Shown here in pieces: positions 55,157 through 64,000 of a stretch of DNA of 64,000 bases (positions are counted from its first letter, which is position 1; every line of letters begins with the position of its first letter). Source of the stretch: Acheta domesticus (lineage: Eukaryota > Arthropoda > Insecta > Orthoptera > Gryllidae); NCBI GenBank assembly GCA_031308135.1, contig JAHLJT010008446.1:164004384-164068383 (forward strand). Direction: 5' to 3'. The position numbers and the translations under genes were made by a program. The notes beneath the pieces were generated by a model. It was given only the letters and a program-made list of their open reading frames with translations. It was not told where the DNA came from and searched no databases.

Positions 55157-55783
55157 CCATATAGGGCGAGTCACGTAACTTTAGAACCTCCTGTAACTTT
55201 TGAACTGTTCAAGCTATTGCAATGAGGTATTCGCGGAAGTGCATGAGGGAATGAGGCTAATTGATATGTGTATTCACTTCTATTTTTTCACTCGCATTTT
55301 ACGAGATGAGGTAACTTTTTTCAAATGGAAGTGTACAAATGGAAACAACTACAAATGTTTCGTAAATTTTGGAATATGTTTCGTATCTTAAAGTACTACA
55401 ATCCCTTCCTTTCCCCGACCGCGCATTTGCTGGTGGAGCGCTGCCGGACCTCGAGTGTCGGACTGTTACAAAAAATCTATTAACACTAGTAGCAAATCAA
55501 AATTACTAAAAAAATTCTTATCTAACACATGACAATATGTATATCATTGGATTCGTCTTTTTACCCCCATCATGATAGACTGAAAAAATAAGTATAGTTC
55601 CATTTGAAAAACAAAGTTACCTCATATCTCGTAAAATACTAGTGATAAAATTGAAATGAATACACGTATCAATTAGCCCCATTCTCTCATGTACTTCCGC
55701 GCACCTCTTGCACTGCATTGCAATAACTTCAATCGTTCAAACGTTACAGGAGGTGCTAAAGCTAGGTGACACCCTGTGTGTGT
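55157..55783. mobile_element. Foldback element, about 620 bp
   Basis: Left arm GGGCGAGTCACGTAACTTTAGAACCTCCTGTAAC...GAGGCTAATTGATATGTGTATTCACTTC...TTTTACGAGATGAGGTAACTTT is mirrored on the right by AAAGTTACCTCATATCTCGTAAAAT...GAATACACGTATCAATTAGCCCC...GTTACAGGAGGTGCTAAAGCTAGGTGACACCC. Arms are about 200 bp. Confidence 0.85.
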
Positions 55784-55792
55784 GTTCGAAAT

Positions 55793-56252
55793 GAGCTCTT
55801 AAACTTTAAGCATATTTTGTCTAATAAACTACTTGGATATTCTTAATGGCTGAGCCGCAATAAGCACTCAAAAGTTGGTTAGAAAAAACGCTTTCTAGAC
55901 AAAAGTTTGCTTAACAGAAGCGTACAAACAGTCCAGATAATGTAAATTGATTATTATTTACAAAATAAGTGTATTTGTTCAGAAAAAATAACACAAAAAT
56001 AAAAAAAGCACTCAATGTAAACACTTCGACTGCTTTTCTGTGTTAATTTTTCTTTCTGAACAAATATATTCATTTTTTGTAAATAATAAACAATTTCCAT
56101 GTTTCTGAAGTGTTTCAATGCTTCTGTTATGCAAAGTTTTGCCCCTATATCATTATCAAACTAACTTTTCTGTGCTTATTACGGCTCAGCCATTCGGAAT
56201 ATCCAAGTAGTTTATAAGACAAAATATGCTTAAAATTGTCTTAAGAGCTTAT
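55793..56252. mobile_element. Foldback element, about 460 bp, nearly all stem
   Basis: AGCTCTTAAACTTTAAGCATATTTTGTCTAATAAACTACTTGGATATTC...TGGCTGAGCCGCAATAAGCAC is mirrored by GTGCTTATTACGGCTCAGCCA...GAATATCCAAGTAGTTTATAAGACAAAATATGCTTAAAATTGTCTTAAGAGCT. Arms of about 215 bp continue to within about 20 bp of the centre (near 56020). Confidence 0.85.
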
Positions 56253-56294
56253 TTTCGATTTTTGACGTTTCCTCCCCGAAGACCCTGTGCATGT

Positions 56295-56367
56295 ACGTAT
56301 GTGTGTGTGTACACATACACGTGTACACATACACATACACATATACATATACATATATATATATATA

Positions 56368-56400
<33 letters not shown>
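56295..56400. repeat. Compound (TG)n/(CA)n/(TA)n microsatellite
   Basis: Alternating purine-pyrimidine sequence of more than 100 bp. Frames within it (Tyr/Ile or His/Tyr repeats) are composition artefacts. Confidence 0.9.
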
Positions 56401-56401
<1 letters not shown>

Positions 56402-57932
56402 GGGGGTGGGACACCTGTATATATAATGTAACGAACGTGAATTTCACGTACTGTTACAAGAATAAAACCATTGTTGAAGGCGTTGGTACGATTCAAATAA
56501 CGCGCGGAACGCACATGAAACCTGGAAATGCAGCCTGACGCCGGCAAGATAGCGCAGCGTTCGGCGATGCACGTAACGATGACGTGTTGCGTGGTCAGCC
56601 GGAGAGGGGAGGCGGGGCGTTTCCACCCCTCATTGGTGGGCCGGTTAAATACGCCGGTTCGCTGACCACAGATCCCTTCTCGTCAGAAATTTTGCGAAGT
56701 GTGTTTCCTGCCTGAGTTATAGCGGCGATAGTTGAATAACCGCGTAGAAATAGTTACAAGTTGTTAGTCGGAGTAGCGACGATAAGAGAACTGTGAATGA
56801 ACTTGATACTAGTTTGAAAGGCCGAAGTAGCGGCGATATTCAGTCAGTGGTGGTACGCAGTTAGTTGAGAAAAAGCGTAAATTTAAATAGGCGAGGTGCG
56901 AGAACGCAGAAATCAGAAACAGTTACTAAATGAATCGAGTGCGCGACGCCCATGAACTAAGTTAATCGTGCAGTCGTAAAATTGCAGTCGTGCGAAGGAC
57001 TAGTGGCACGAGGGCGTAAACAAAAGCTGGGACGGGAAGAAGAAATGCGGTACGAGCAGAAGAAGCTGGAACGGTGAGAAGAGGGCCGGGACGAGGAGAA
57101 GAAGGACCACGAGGCGTTCAGAACGCCTGGTTACGCGGTTGCGAACGCCAGGGCTGGCGTAGCGAGGCCGTGCGAGACCGCGCTCACCATCAGCGAACGT
57201 CGCGGATTTGAAGAATTCGTCGCCGGCGAGGTCGACCAAAGCAAGCGAGCAGCGAGCCGCCGGAAGGTAACGAAACATTGGAAAGGGGTGAAGTTTAACG
57301 TTGAGGCTGCCGTTCATACCAGCCGCATGCCAAAGCGGTACAATAGACGATCGCGAAGTTAAGAATTTAGGTATTGTCGAGAATTCGTTTAACAATCTGA
57401 TTTGAGCGCAATTTGATATTGTCATTTGCCCTAAATGCCTTAAGGATTGAACAGTGATATTCATCCAATATATGTAAAAGCTCTTAAGTGTTCTTAATTA
57501 TTCAATGCAAATTTAAAGCAAAGAGGTGAACGAAAAGTTTCAAAGATAACTGCTTGTCTGGTTTCACCTAAGAATAATATGGGTAAAGAATGTTGTATGA
57601 ACAAGAGTGTAAATAATTGAAGTTGATTTGCAAAACCGTGCACGGAAAGTGAGTGATCACGAGTAAAAATTCAGAGAGTATAATTGCCAGCTCTTTTGTG
57701 TTTGTGGGAAGTCACCACAAACGAAGTGTATGACGAATGATTTAAAATACATTTTTACTTTGTTATTTGATTTTTTTCTTGTGTGTTACCCTTGGATTGT
57801 CCTTACCGCTGTAGAATCCACTGCCCTAAGAAAAATTCAAGCTCGAAAGAGCATTAAATCTGCGTGCGCCCTTCAGGCATGAGTCGTTATTGTTGGGAAA
57901 GTACGTTAGAATACGTGTCCCACCCCACCTAT
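56401..57932 (+). mobile_element. CpG-rich LTR-like block between short inverted ends
   Basis: GGGGGTGGGACACCTGTATAT at 56402 is mirrored by ATACGTGTCCCACCCCAC near 57910. Just inside the left end a near-palindrome (56427-56458, TGTAACGAACGTGAA then TTCACGTACTGTTACA) resembles an LTR start. CATTGGTGGGCCGGTTAAATACGCC (about 56628) looks like a CCAAT/TATA-type core promoter, followed by leader-like sequence with repeated GTAGCGGCGATA words. No coding sequence. It could be an LTR, a Pol II leader or a compound insertion. Confidence 0.35.
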
Positions 57933-58246
57933 AACTTTTAAAACGGTTCGCGATATCAATGTGCAATTTCACTTAACAATGCGGAACCATGAGGCTAGTA
58001 GTATGATGTAGAGATAGTTGGCAACATTTTTATTTTTCTTCTTTCATTGTATTCATCTTTTTATGATCCATCGCTAATAAGAAAAATATATAGTTCCATT
58101 TAAAAAATAAAAAATAATTCAATTTCTCGAAAACTAAATATATTTCAAACAATACCTCTACGGCACATTACATGCCCCATGATTGTTGAACGAAAACTGC
58201 ACTTCGATATTGTGAACCGTTTAGAAATTATGCAGGTGGCCCTTGT
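57915..58246. mobile_element. Foldback element, about 330 bp
   Basis: AACTTTTAAAACGGTTCGCGATATCAATGTGCAATTTCACTTAACAATG is mirrored by CATGATTGTTGAACGAAAACTGCACTTCGATATTGTGAACCGTTTAGAAATT. Outer ends CCCACC and GGTGGCCC are less well matched. Confidence 0.7.
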
Positions 58247-58355
58247 ATTTATGTATATGTGTCTATGTATAAGTATATATTGAGACGAAGCTCACAATGA
58301 GTCCGCCCAGCGAACCCTACCACCTGCGAGGCTCATTTTGCCAGAAAACCCGCAT

Positions 58356-58432
58356 GTCCGAGTTCCATGACTTCCGAATTCCATGAGTTCCGAGTTCTCT
58401 GAGTTCCGAGTTTCATGAGTACCGAGTTCCAT
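58356..58432. repeat. 16-bp tandem repeat, about 4.7 units
   Basis: Consensus TTCCGAGTTCCATGAG, with units differing at one to three positions. Confidence 0.85.
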
Positions 58433-60299
58433 TTAAAGTAAGGAAAATTTAATCAAATTTAAAATCGTGAAAGAATGTAATGAAAGGGTGTGAAGTAGTT
58501 GTCTAATCACGGGCATGCTACGAGATTCGCCCCGCGTTCGCAGCGACGCCGTTCGATGCCGATATTTCCTTATCAGTAGCTAGGAGTGGTGTGGAAAATG
58601 AGTGTGCCCCCCTTTATCTGAAGCGGTGACGCGCGCGGAGGGAGGCAGAGTGGCGAACGAACGAACGAACGAACGAACGAACGAACGAACGAAGAAAGAT
58701 TTGAGAGGCCGGAGTGTGAGGTTGTCAGGCAGAACTGAGAGGTGTGGCCGCGAATCCGGTGCTATGTGGCGTGGTCAACGGGAAAATTGTGCCACGCTAA
58801 GGCGGCTGCCGCCACCCCTGTTTGCTGCAAGCTTTGCCGTTTGGGCGAGGCTAATTCCAACAAACTGAGGTCGGTATTCGATCCTTGTATGTTCTATCTC
58901 GCGTCCTTTCTCCACGATCTGCCACGATTGCTCGAAACTTCGAGTTTGCTGTTTTCACAAGAGGTGTGCAATGAAGTGTAACAGAACTAGTGACGTAAAA
59001 ATGCCGGTGTATTTTCTGGTAGCATGAGAGAAATAATTTCGTTGTAATGGAAGTAATCACCTGTATTCCATAAAGGAGCTGAGAATTTTGAAGCAATCGG
59101 TTATAGAATGCAGACTTCACGCAGTTCACAGTCAGAGATAATTCTATGGGCCATTAACATTCTTCTTGAATGACTGATATGTTCTTTCATTAGTATTTTC
59201 TTAGTTGCTGTGTACTATTTGCAGAAGAAGTTATGTATTTTTGTGAGGGGAGAACATTACTGGTTTTGTAAAGAATCTTGTTACGTTAATAAAATGTACT
59301 TGCAGTTTCTGTTCTTTAAAGAGAACATTCTGGATGATAATGTTACATTCAACTCAAATCAGAGATCAATTAGAGCTATTCATTAATAATTAAAAGTGTT
59401 ATAAAATTCTATTTTCTATAAACTGTTGTATGTGCTATAAACTGTTGAGGAAGATTTTGGATGATAATGTTGGAACCAAATCATCAGAAATCCATTCGAG
59501 CTATTCATAAGTAACTAAAAGTATTATAAATTATATTTCGTATGAAATGTTGAAGAATTTAAGTGAATGTGAATATCTCAAAATAGATGTAATATAGGGT
59601 AATTTTGTTTAGTTTTCCAAGAAACGTCTTTGAACATTCTGTTTTCAAAACTACATTTATTCGTTTTAGTTGAATACAAGATATTTCTTTGTAATTCCAG
59701 TGAATTCTGCGCAAGAAATCACATACGAATGTTGATGCAATATAAGTGGAGGGACAGTTAAATGCAATTTTCCTTAAGAGAAAGTACTACGACACTCTGT
59801 CATGCGAAATGCATGTGCTCTTCCTCATCTCACCAGGGATTTCGTTCATTCAATTAGTTGAACTTCAATTTATTTCGTCACAGAAGATATTGCTGTGATT
59901 CTAATTTGTTCAAATCTTAAAATTAATTCATGACAATTTTGCAGTTGATTTTCCCTTCTGATGCTTTTTTATATTGTTAAATGTTTTTGTTTACTTTTTT
60001 AGTGTCAATGTTATTGTCATTCTGTAATGTTTGGTTTTGCTTTGAATGCGTATCCAATTATATGTTGTTCCGTGGTCACGACTTGTGTTTTTTAAATATT
60101 CAGAAGAGCCACGATCCTACGAGAATCCCCACAGCCGACAATTTTAGAACGGTTAAAATATATATCATCACAGATCAGGTGTATTTTATTCGTCCGCGTG
60201 CATTAACCTTAACAGTGAATTACATGTGTTATGTGATGTATTTGAACTGTTCTATCTTTGATAACTAGTGATTCTACCAGTACCAACCATATTTAATGG
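58433..60299. other. No gene recognised; tandem 125-bp pair near 59326-59560
   Basis: TGGATGATAATGTT..AACTCAAATCAGAGATCAATTAGAGCTATTCAT..AACTAAAAGT recurs once about 125 bp downstream (59457 on). The CpG-rich 58600-58870 could be a promoter or first exon but shows no domain. 59981-60268 is open for 95 codons without a recognisable fold. Confidence 0.45.
58655..58691. repeat. (GAAC)n microsatellite
   Basis: About nine GAAC units inside a GC-rich patch at 58600-58870. Confidence 0.9.
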
Positions 60300-60559
60300 T
60301 TAGTTTACTCCACAACGATCTGACACTAGGGGAGCCATAATCTTCCTAATGCCGCACAGAAATCTTGTGCTGGGGCCACAGGAAGGGAAATCTTGCAACC
60401 AAAGATGAGGCTATTCCAAAGGAAGCGCACGATGGTCCCACAAGTCAATGCCTACATCTGTAAGTTAACAACTATACTTCAACCAAGCGACATCCTATTT
60501 ATCTCTCGCATATCCATTCACAGAATGTGTATTTTTGAATATAAAGAAAATTGCTGACT

Positions 60560-61590
60560 CCAAAACTGATAAAAATCACATACTGAAAATAAAGAATTTT
60601 GAAGCAGGTATTAGACCAGCGTTAAGTAAGCACAAACGAGTCATTTCTAATGTTTGCTAGCCACACCACATGATAAAATAAAAAACTTTGAATCAAATGG
60701 AAATTGAAACCTCTACTAGCATTTCATTTATTAGAACTGGTATGTCAGAACCAGGAGTAGCTCCTATAATGCGCATCAGGAGAAAGGACTTTATTGGCCC
60801 AGAAGATGTTAAAATATACCACAATCCACTCTTTTTCAATTCCAAAATACATCTCAAAATGTATTTTTCCACAATAATATAACCTGTTTCTTTGTAAATT
60901 GGAAGGACAGGATAGCCCGCCAATGCTCTTCAATAGACAGAGGACAATGAGATAAAGGAACGTAATTTAACAGATCCTCATACTGTCAGTGGCTAACTAA
61001 TAACCCACCTGAAGAAATTGTAAATCAGTCCAATTCAACACCACCACTGGACAGTATAAATTGTTCCAGCTTAAACAAAAGAAGCCTTCCCTCTGAATCT
61101 TCCTCATTACCTGAATTTTCTCCAAATAATGCGAACACAAATCATGAAAAGAATCAAAAGCAACACAAGAAAAAGAAGAAAAATTGTAAAAATGAAGATC
61201 CCATTTTGTGAGAAACTCCACCTCCAAAATCTATTGCAGATTACATTGCTCCTGATAAAGATGTAGTAGAATCCAACAAAAATGCATTTCCTATAACATA
61301 CCAACAATTCAAAATATTCCTAGAAAATTCATAAGGTGCTCCAGATCCAACCTTTATTGCAGATGACTCTCCTGACATTCCAGCTGAATATTCAGAATGA
61401 TGACTGACGTATTCCCTTATTTTACTGAACCGTCTGTAAAAAATAGGTTTAATAGAATAAATAAGAAACTAAGAAGTAATTTCCCTTTCCAAGAAACACC
61501 TGATGCTAGAGCCAGTCAGCAGTCAGGATGGGTCATAACTTACTGAATAGCATAATTTAATGAACTACTTGAGAGATTCAATGAAACTAT
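60560..61590 (+). pseudogene. LINE ORF1 (gag-like) remnant, heavily decayed
   Basis: Frames carry EPGVAPIMRIRRKDFIGPED (60750), a Lys-rich linker near 61140-61200, then SIADYIAPDKDVVESNKNAF, PITYQQFKIFLENS and PDPTFIADDSPDIPAEYSE (61220-61400). The QFK.FLENS..P...A.D...DI pattern is one I recall from the C-terminus of insect Jockey-type ORF1 proteins. Multiple stops and frame changes. Its position just upstream of an endonuclease start supports ORF1. The 5' limit is uncertain. Confidence 0.5.
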
Positions 61591-61596
61591 AAAAAT

Positions 61597-61937
61597 TTGT
61601 ATTATAAGGTGTACATTCATGTCTTGCAATGGAATATAAATAGTTTTCTTGCTCAACGTGAAAAACTGGAATTATTTATTCAGATACATAACCCTGCTAT
61701 TCTATGCTTACAAGAAACAAATTTAAAAATAAATTCAAAGAGCATATTAAACATAATCAGTGTTTCAATAGAAGTCTCAACGACCATGCTTCTATAATTT
61801 TTAATAATGGCCAATCCACGTATTCAATGTAAGTAGAGGAAGCTTCTGTGCAATTGATCCAACGATAAGTTGTAATAATTTTGCTAACAATTGTGAATGG
61901 ACAATTCTTGTTGATATATCTGACAGCGACCACTTCC
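61597..61937 (+). pseudogene. LINE ORF2 endonuclease fragment
   Basis: YKVYIHVLQWNINSFLAQ and NPAILCLQETNLKINSKS are the first two motifs of an AP-type LINE endonuclease (QWN and the catalytic-Glu motif CLQET). At 61885-61935 a frame reads NNCEWTILVDISDSDHFP, the final motif (SDH). The middle of the domain is deleted. After SDHFP the sequence is cut by a TIR element at 61938. No reverse transcriptase follows. Confidence 0.75.
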
Positions 61938-62850
61938 CTAAAGAAGAGAGTTAGGTTGACTGGGCCGGTTGGGTTCAAGCTTTTAAATGTTGGTGCGAAG
62001 TGTTTATTGCCTTTTCCACTGGATGGCGTTCGTAGGATGATTGGGCTGATAATCTAAGCCACAATGATAAGTTGCAGGCATTGAATTGTTCAGTACAGTA
62101 AGAAATATTTATTCTGAAAGGTCAGAGGTTTTTTATACCACTCATCTGCTTTGCATTTTTATTGCGATTGAATAACAACTACATTATGAATATTCACACC
62201 AAATTAATTGTTAGTATTGCTGCTCTAGAATAGTGTGTTTTGGTTTAAATAATACATCACGGCTTGTGAGTTTTCGGGCACAAAAAGAAAATATGGGCTG
62301 TGGGTTTTTCACCGGGGGGTTAGATGAAGTGAACAGGTCCAATTACCCCCTTTTTTATTTTTCGGAACTAAAATTTGTAGATTTGCATATTTTTGAATCT
62401 GGAATGTTACATAATTTATTCGCCTTTCACTATTTTATTAATTGAATTCACTACCACTGTTATTGCCAACTTTTAATTTTAGATGACACGTTTCGGGAAA
62501 ACGCGCGGTCCGTAGCCTGTTTTCTCATTTACGTGTGAAAAAGGTTATGGCAACGTATAGAAGAACGTGTTTTTTCATTAAAACAGTCTACTAAACGTCA
62601 ATTGCATTTCCACGTCTTATTTCAATTTCCGGTCCACTTAACCTTACCGGTTAGGTTAACTGGTCCTATTGCAAATGTATAAAACATTCGGTATTTGACA
62701 ATAATTGTAAGTACAATGGTGTTGTTTGTTTCCACAATATAAGGAGAAAGCCTCTAAAATATCATGCGAAATTTCACGTGTATGCCTCAAGAAAATAACA
62801 TTTTAGAATTAGTTTAAAAAAAGTGAACCAGTTAACCCAACTCTCCCCTA
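61938..62850. mobile_element. TIR element (MITE-like), about 0.9 kb
   Basis: Left end AGAGAGTTAGGTTGACTGGGCC and right end CCAGTTAACCCAACTCTC are inverse with two or three changes. CCCTAAAG occurs just outside both ends (61934 and 62847), a possible target duplication. An internal near-copy of the end, TTAGGTTAACTGGTCC, is at 62651. No transposase visible. Confidence 0.65.
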
Positions 62851-62962
62851 AAGACAAATCTAAGTGTAACGCTTGGCGAAGAGGTGTCCCAACAACATTC
62901 TCCCAGCTGAAACTTCAAAAACGCTACCTGGAAACGACACCAAAAAATAATTACTGAAGAAA

Positions 62963-64000
62963 TTAACCCATTACCCGCCATTGTCCCAAAAATAGGACAC
63001 AAAGTAAACATTTTATAATTTTGTACATATTCCAAATTTTGAGAATAACATTATTTTAGTGGGATATAACTATTCTAATTAATATGATTCTTTGACTTTT
63101 GTTTTTCAATTTTACTTCTTCGCTCCAGGGGAAATTTTTGAATTTGAGAAATTTGAGTCTGTGATGTGGACAGACTTTGTATCTAGTTTAGAGGGAAGTT
63201 GTTGGCGCGTTATGCTCGTTTTCTGTGGTTACTGTATAAAACGACTTTCAAGAAGGTACTGGAGACAAAATCAATAGTGAAAGACATTTTAGGTATGTAT
63301 AACAATAAAAAACAATTTGCGTCCCATTTTTGGGACAATGGCAGAATACGTAAGCATGTTTCTATCTTACATGTTGGTTTTTATTTGAGGTTATGTCACT
63401 TGTGGCAGTATTTTATGTGGTTTGTTTCTTTTTCTGGGACTGTAGTGAAAATGTTGCGACGTGCAGCTTTAACAATTAACGAAATTGTTTAGTATTTAGA
63501 AGAAGTTGATGAAGATGCGGAGTTGAGGAAGAGAGTTGAGGAAGAGGATGATGTACAAGTGGCGATTATTCCTCCGGAACCTGACGATCAAACTGATGAA
63601 GAAGAGATAGCTGAAAATGATTTATCTATGAATGAAGTGAGAGATGTGGCTGGTGAATTAGAATTGTTAGTAGATACTGGAAGTGATAAGGATGTGCATG
63701 AAGAGGAAACAAATGGATCTTCAACACAGATAAGTTTTCAATCAAAAACTCCTTTTTGGAGAAAATGTGCACCAGTTTACACACACGCAATGTTAGAAAA
63801 TTCACTCAAGGAAGATTTGAAAACAATATTATATAATAAGACTGAAGTCGAAATTTGTGAAGAATTTTTCTCCAAAGACATCATTGATTACATAATTGAC
63901 CAGTCCATGTTATATGCTGCACAGAAAAATGTTGTCAACTTTTCCGTAGATGAAAAGGAACTCAAGTGTTTTTTAGGTATTCTGTTATTGAGTGGATACC
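62963..64000 (+). mobile_element. piggyBac transposon, 5' end to window edge
   Basis: TTAA (62963-62966) followed by CCCATTACCCGCCATTGTCCC, then the palindrome TGTCCCAAAAATAGGACA. The same subterminal unit appears inverted at 63322 (GTCCCATTTTTGGGACAATGGC). TTAA plus a CCC start plus subterminal inverted repeats and a transposase reading inward identify the superfamily. The right end is off the window. Confidence 0.8.
63451..64000 (+). pseudogene. piggyBac transposase, N-terminal part, one nonsense codon
   Basis: From ATG at 63451: MLRRAALTINEIV, a TAG at 63490, then an uninterrupted frame to the edge beginning YLEEVDEDAELRKRVEEED. Further on: VAIIPPEPDDQTDEEEIA, an acidic stretch, KTPFWRKCAPVYTHAM, EICEEFFSKDIIDYIIDQSM, and ELKCFLGILLLSGY at the edge. 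This is the standard order of a piggyBac transposase: acidic leader, then the N-terminal part of the catalytic fold (F...L...I..Q...YA, then the LGI helix). The catalytic Asp residues lie beyond the window. Only one lesion is visible in this part, and TAG replaces what could have been CAG, so decay is recent. Confidence 0.8.

Noticed and set aside
56230..56547. Tyr/Ile-rich and His/Thr-rich frames
   Set aside because: Translation of a TG/CA/TA microsatellite.

Overview
The window is repeat-dense, AT-rich, non-coding animal DNA, most likely from a hexapod. It holds many non-LTR retrotransposon clades side by side (Dong/R4-like, I/Jockey-like, CR1/Jockey-like, RTE-like and R1-like), piggyBac, hAT and TTAA-inserting DNA transposons, a tRNA-headed SINE, and many foldback elements. 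I see no convincing host gene. Every recognisable protein sequence belongs to a mobile element, and nearly all carry stops, frameshifts or truncations. A run of 100 Ns at 46320-46419 marks an assembly gap.

Layout. 1-2880: the 5' part of a minus-strand Dong-like element abuts a (GTT)n tract, beyond which lies a plus-strand I/Jockey-like ORF2. 4353-7063: a hairpin element, a copy of the main dispersed family, and a TTAA-flanked DNA transposon with a decayed transposase. 7064-16300: mostly empty, with two long dispersed-family blocks. 16400-24860: a Dong-like 3' scrap, a 112-bp tandem array, two LINE 3' halves, a CpG-rich LTR/promoter-like block with a perfect heat-shock element, and a decayed tyrosine-recombinase gene. 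26463-38000: foldback elements, a TIR element, a SINE-bearing tandem duplication and a hAT element with an intact 8-bp target duplication. 38388-41909: a 3.5-kb inverted repeat with a complete dispersed-family element inserted in one arm. 43035-46319: an RTE-like 3' end and an R1-like ORF2. 46425-51635: several dispersed-family copies, one interrupted by a piggyBac-like fragment. 51708-53745: two Dong-like 3' halves in series. 55157-58450: foldback elements around a CpG-rich LTR-like block. 60560-64000: a decayed LINE carrying a TIR insertion, then a piggyBac element with a transposase that runs off the window.

The most interesting component is a non-coding dispersed family, about 1.5-1.6 kb when complete, with roughly a dozen copies or fragments here. 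One end is a stem-loop flanked by ACTTTCYC/GRGAAAGT. The other end carries the same motif inverted about 25 bp in from the terminus, followed by a small hairpin and CACTAG. This asymmetric terminal architecture suggests a Helentron/HINE (rolling-circle) type. The body is four diverged monomers of about 304 bp. The other arm of the 3.5-kb palindrome supplies an empty site that fixes the element's ends.

All translations and alignments were done by eye. Clade names rest on motif recognition and were not checked by database search.
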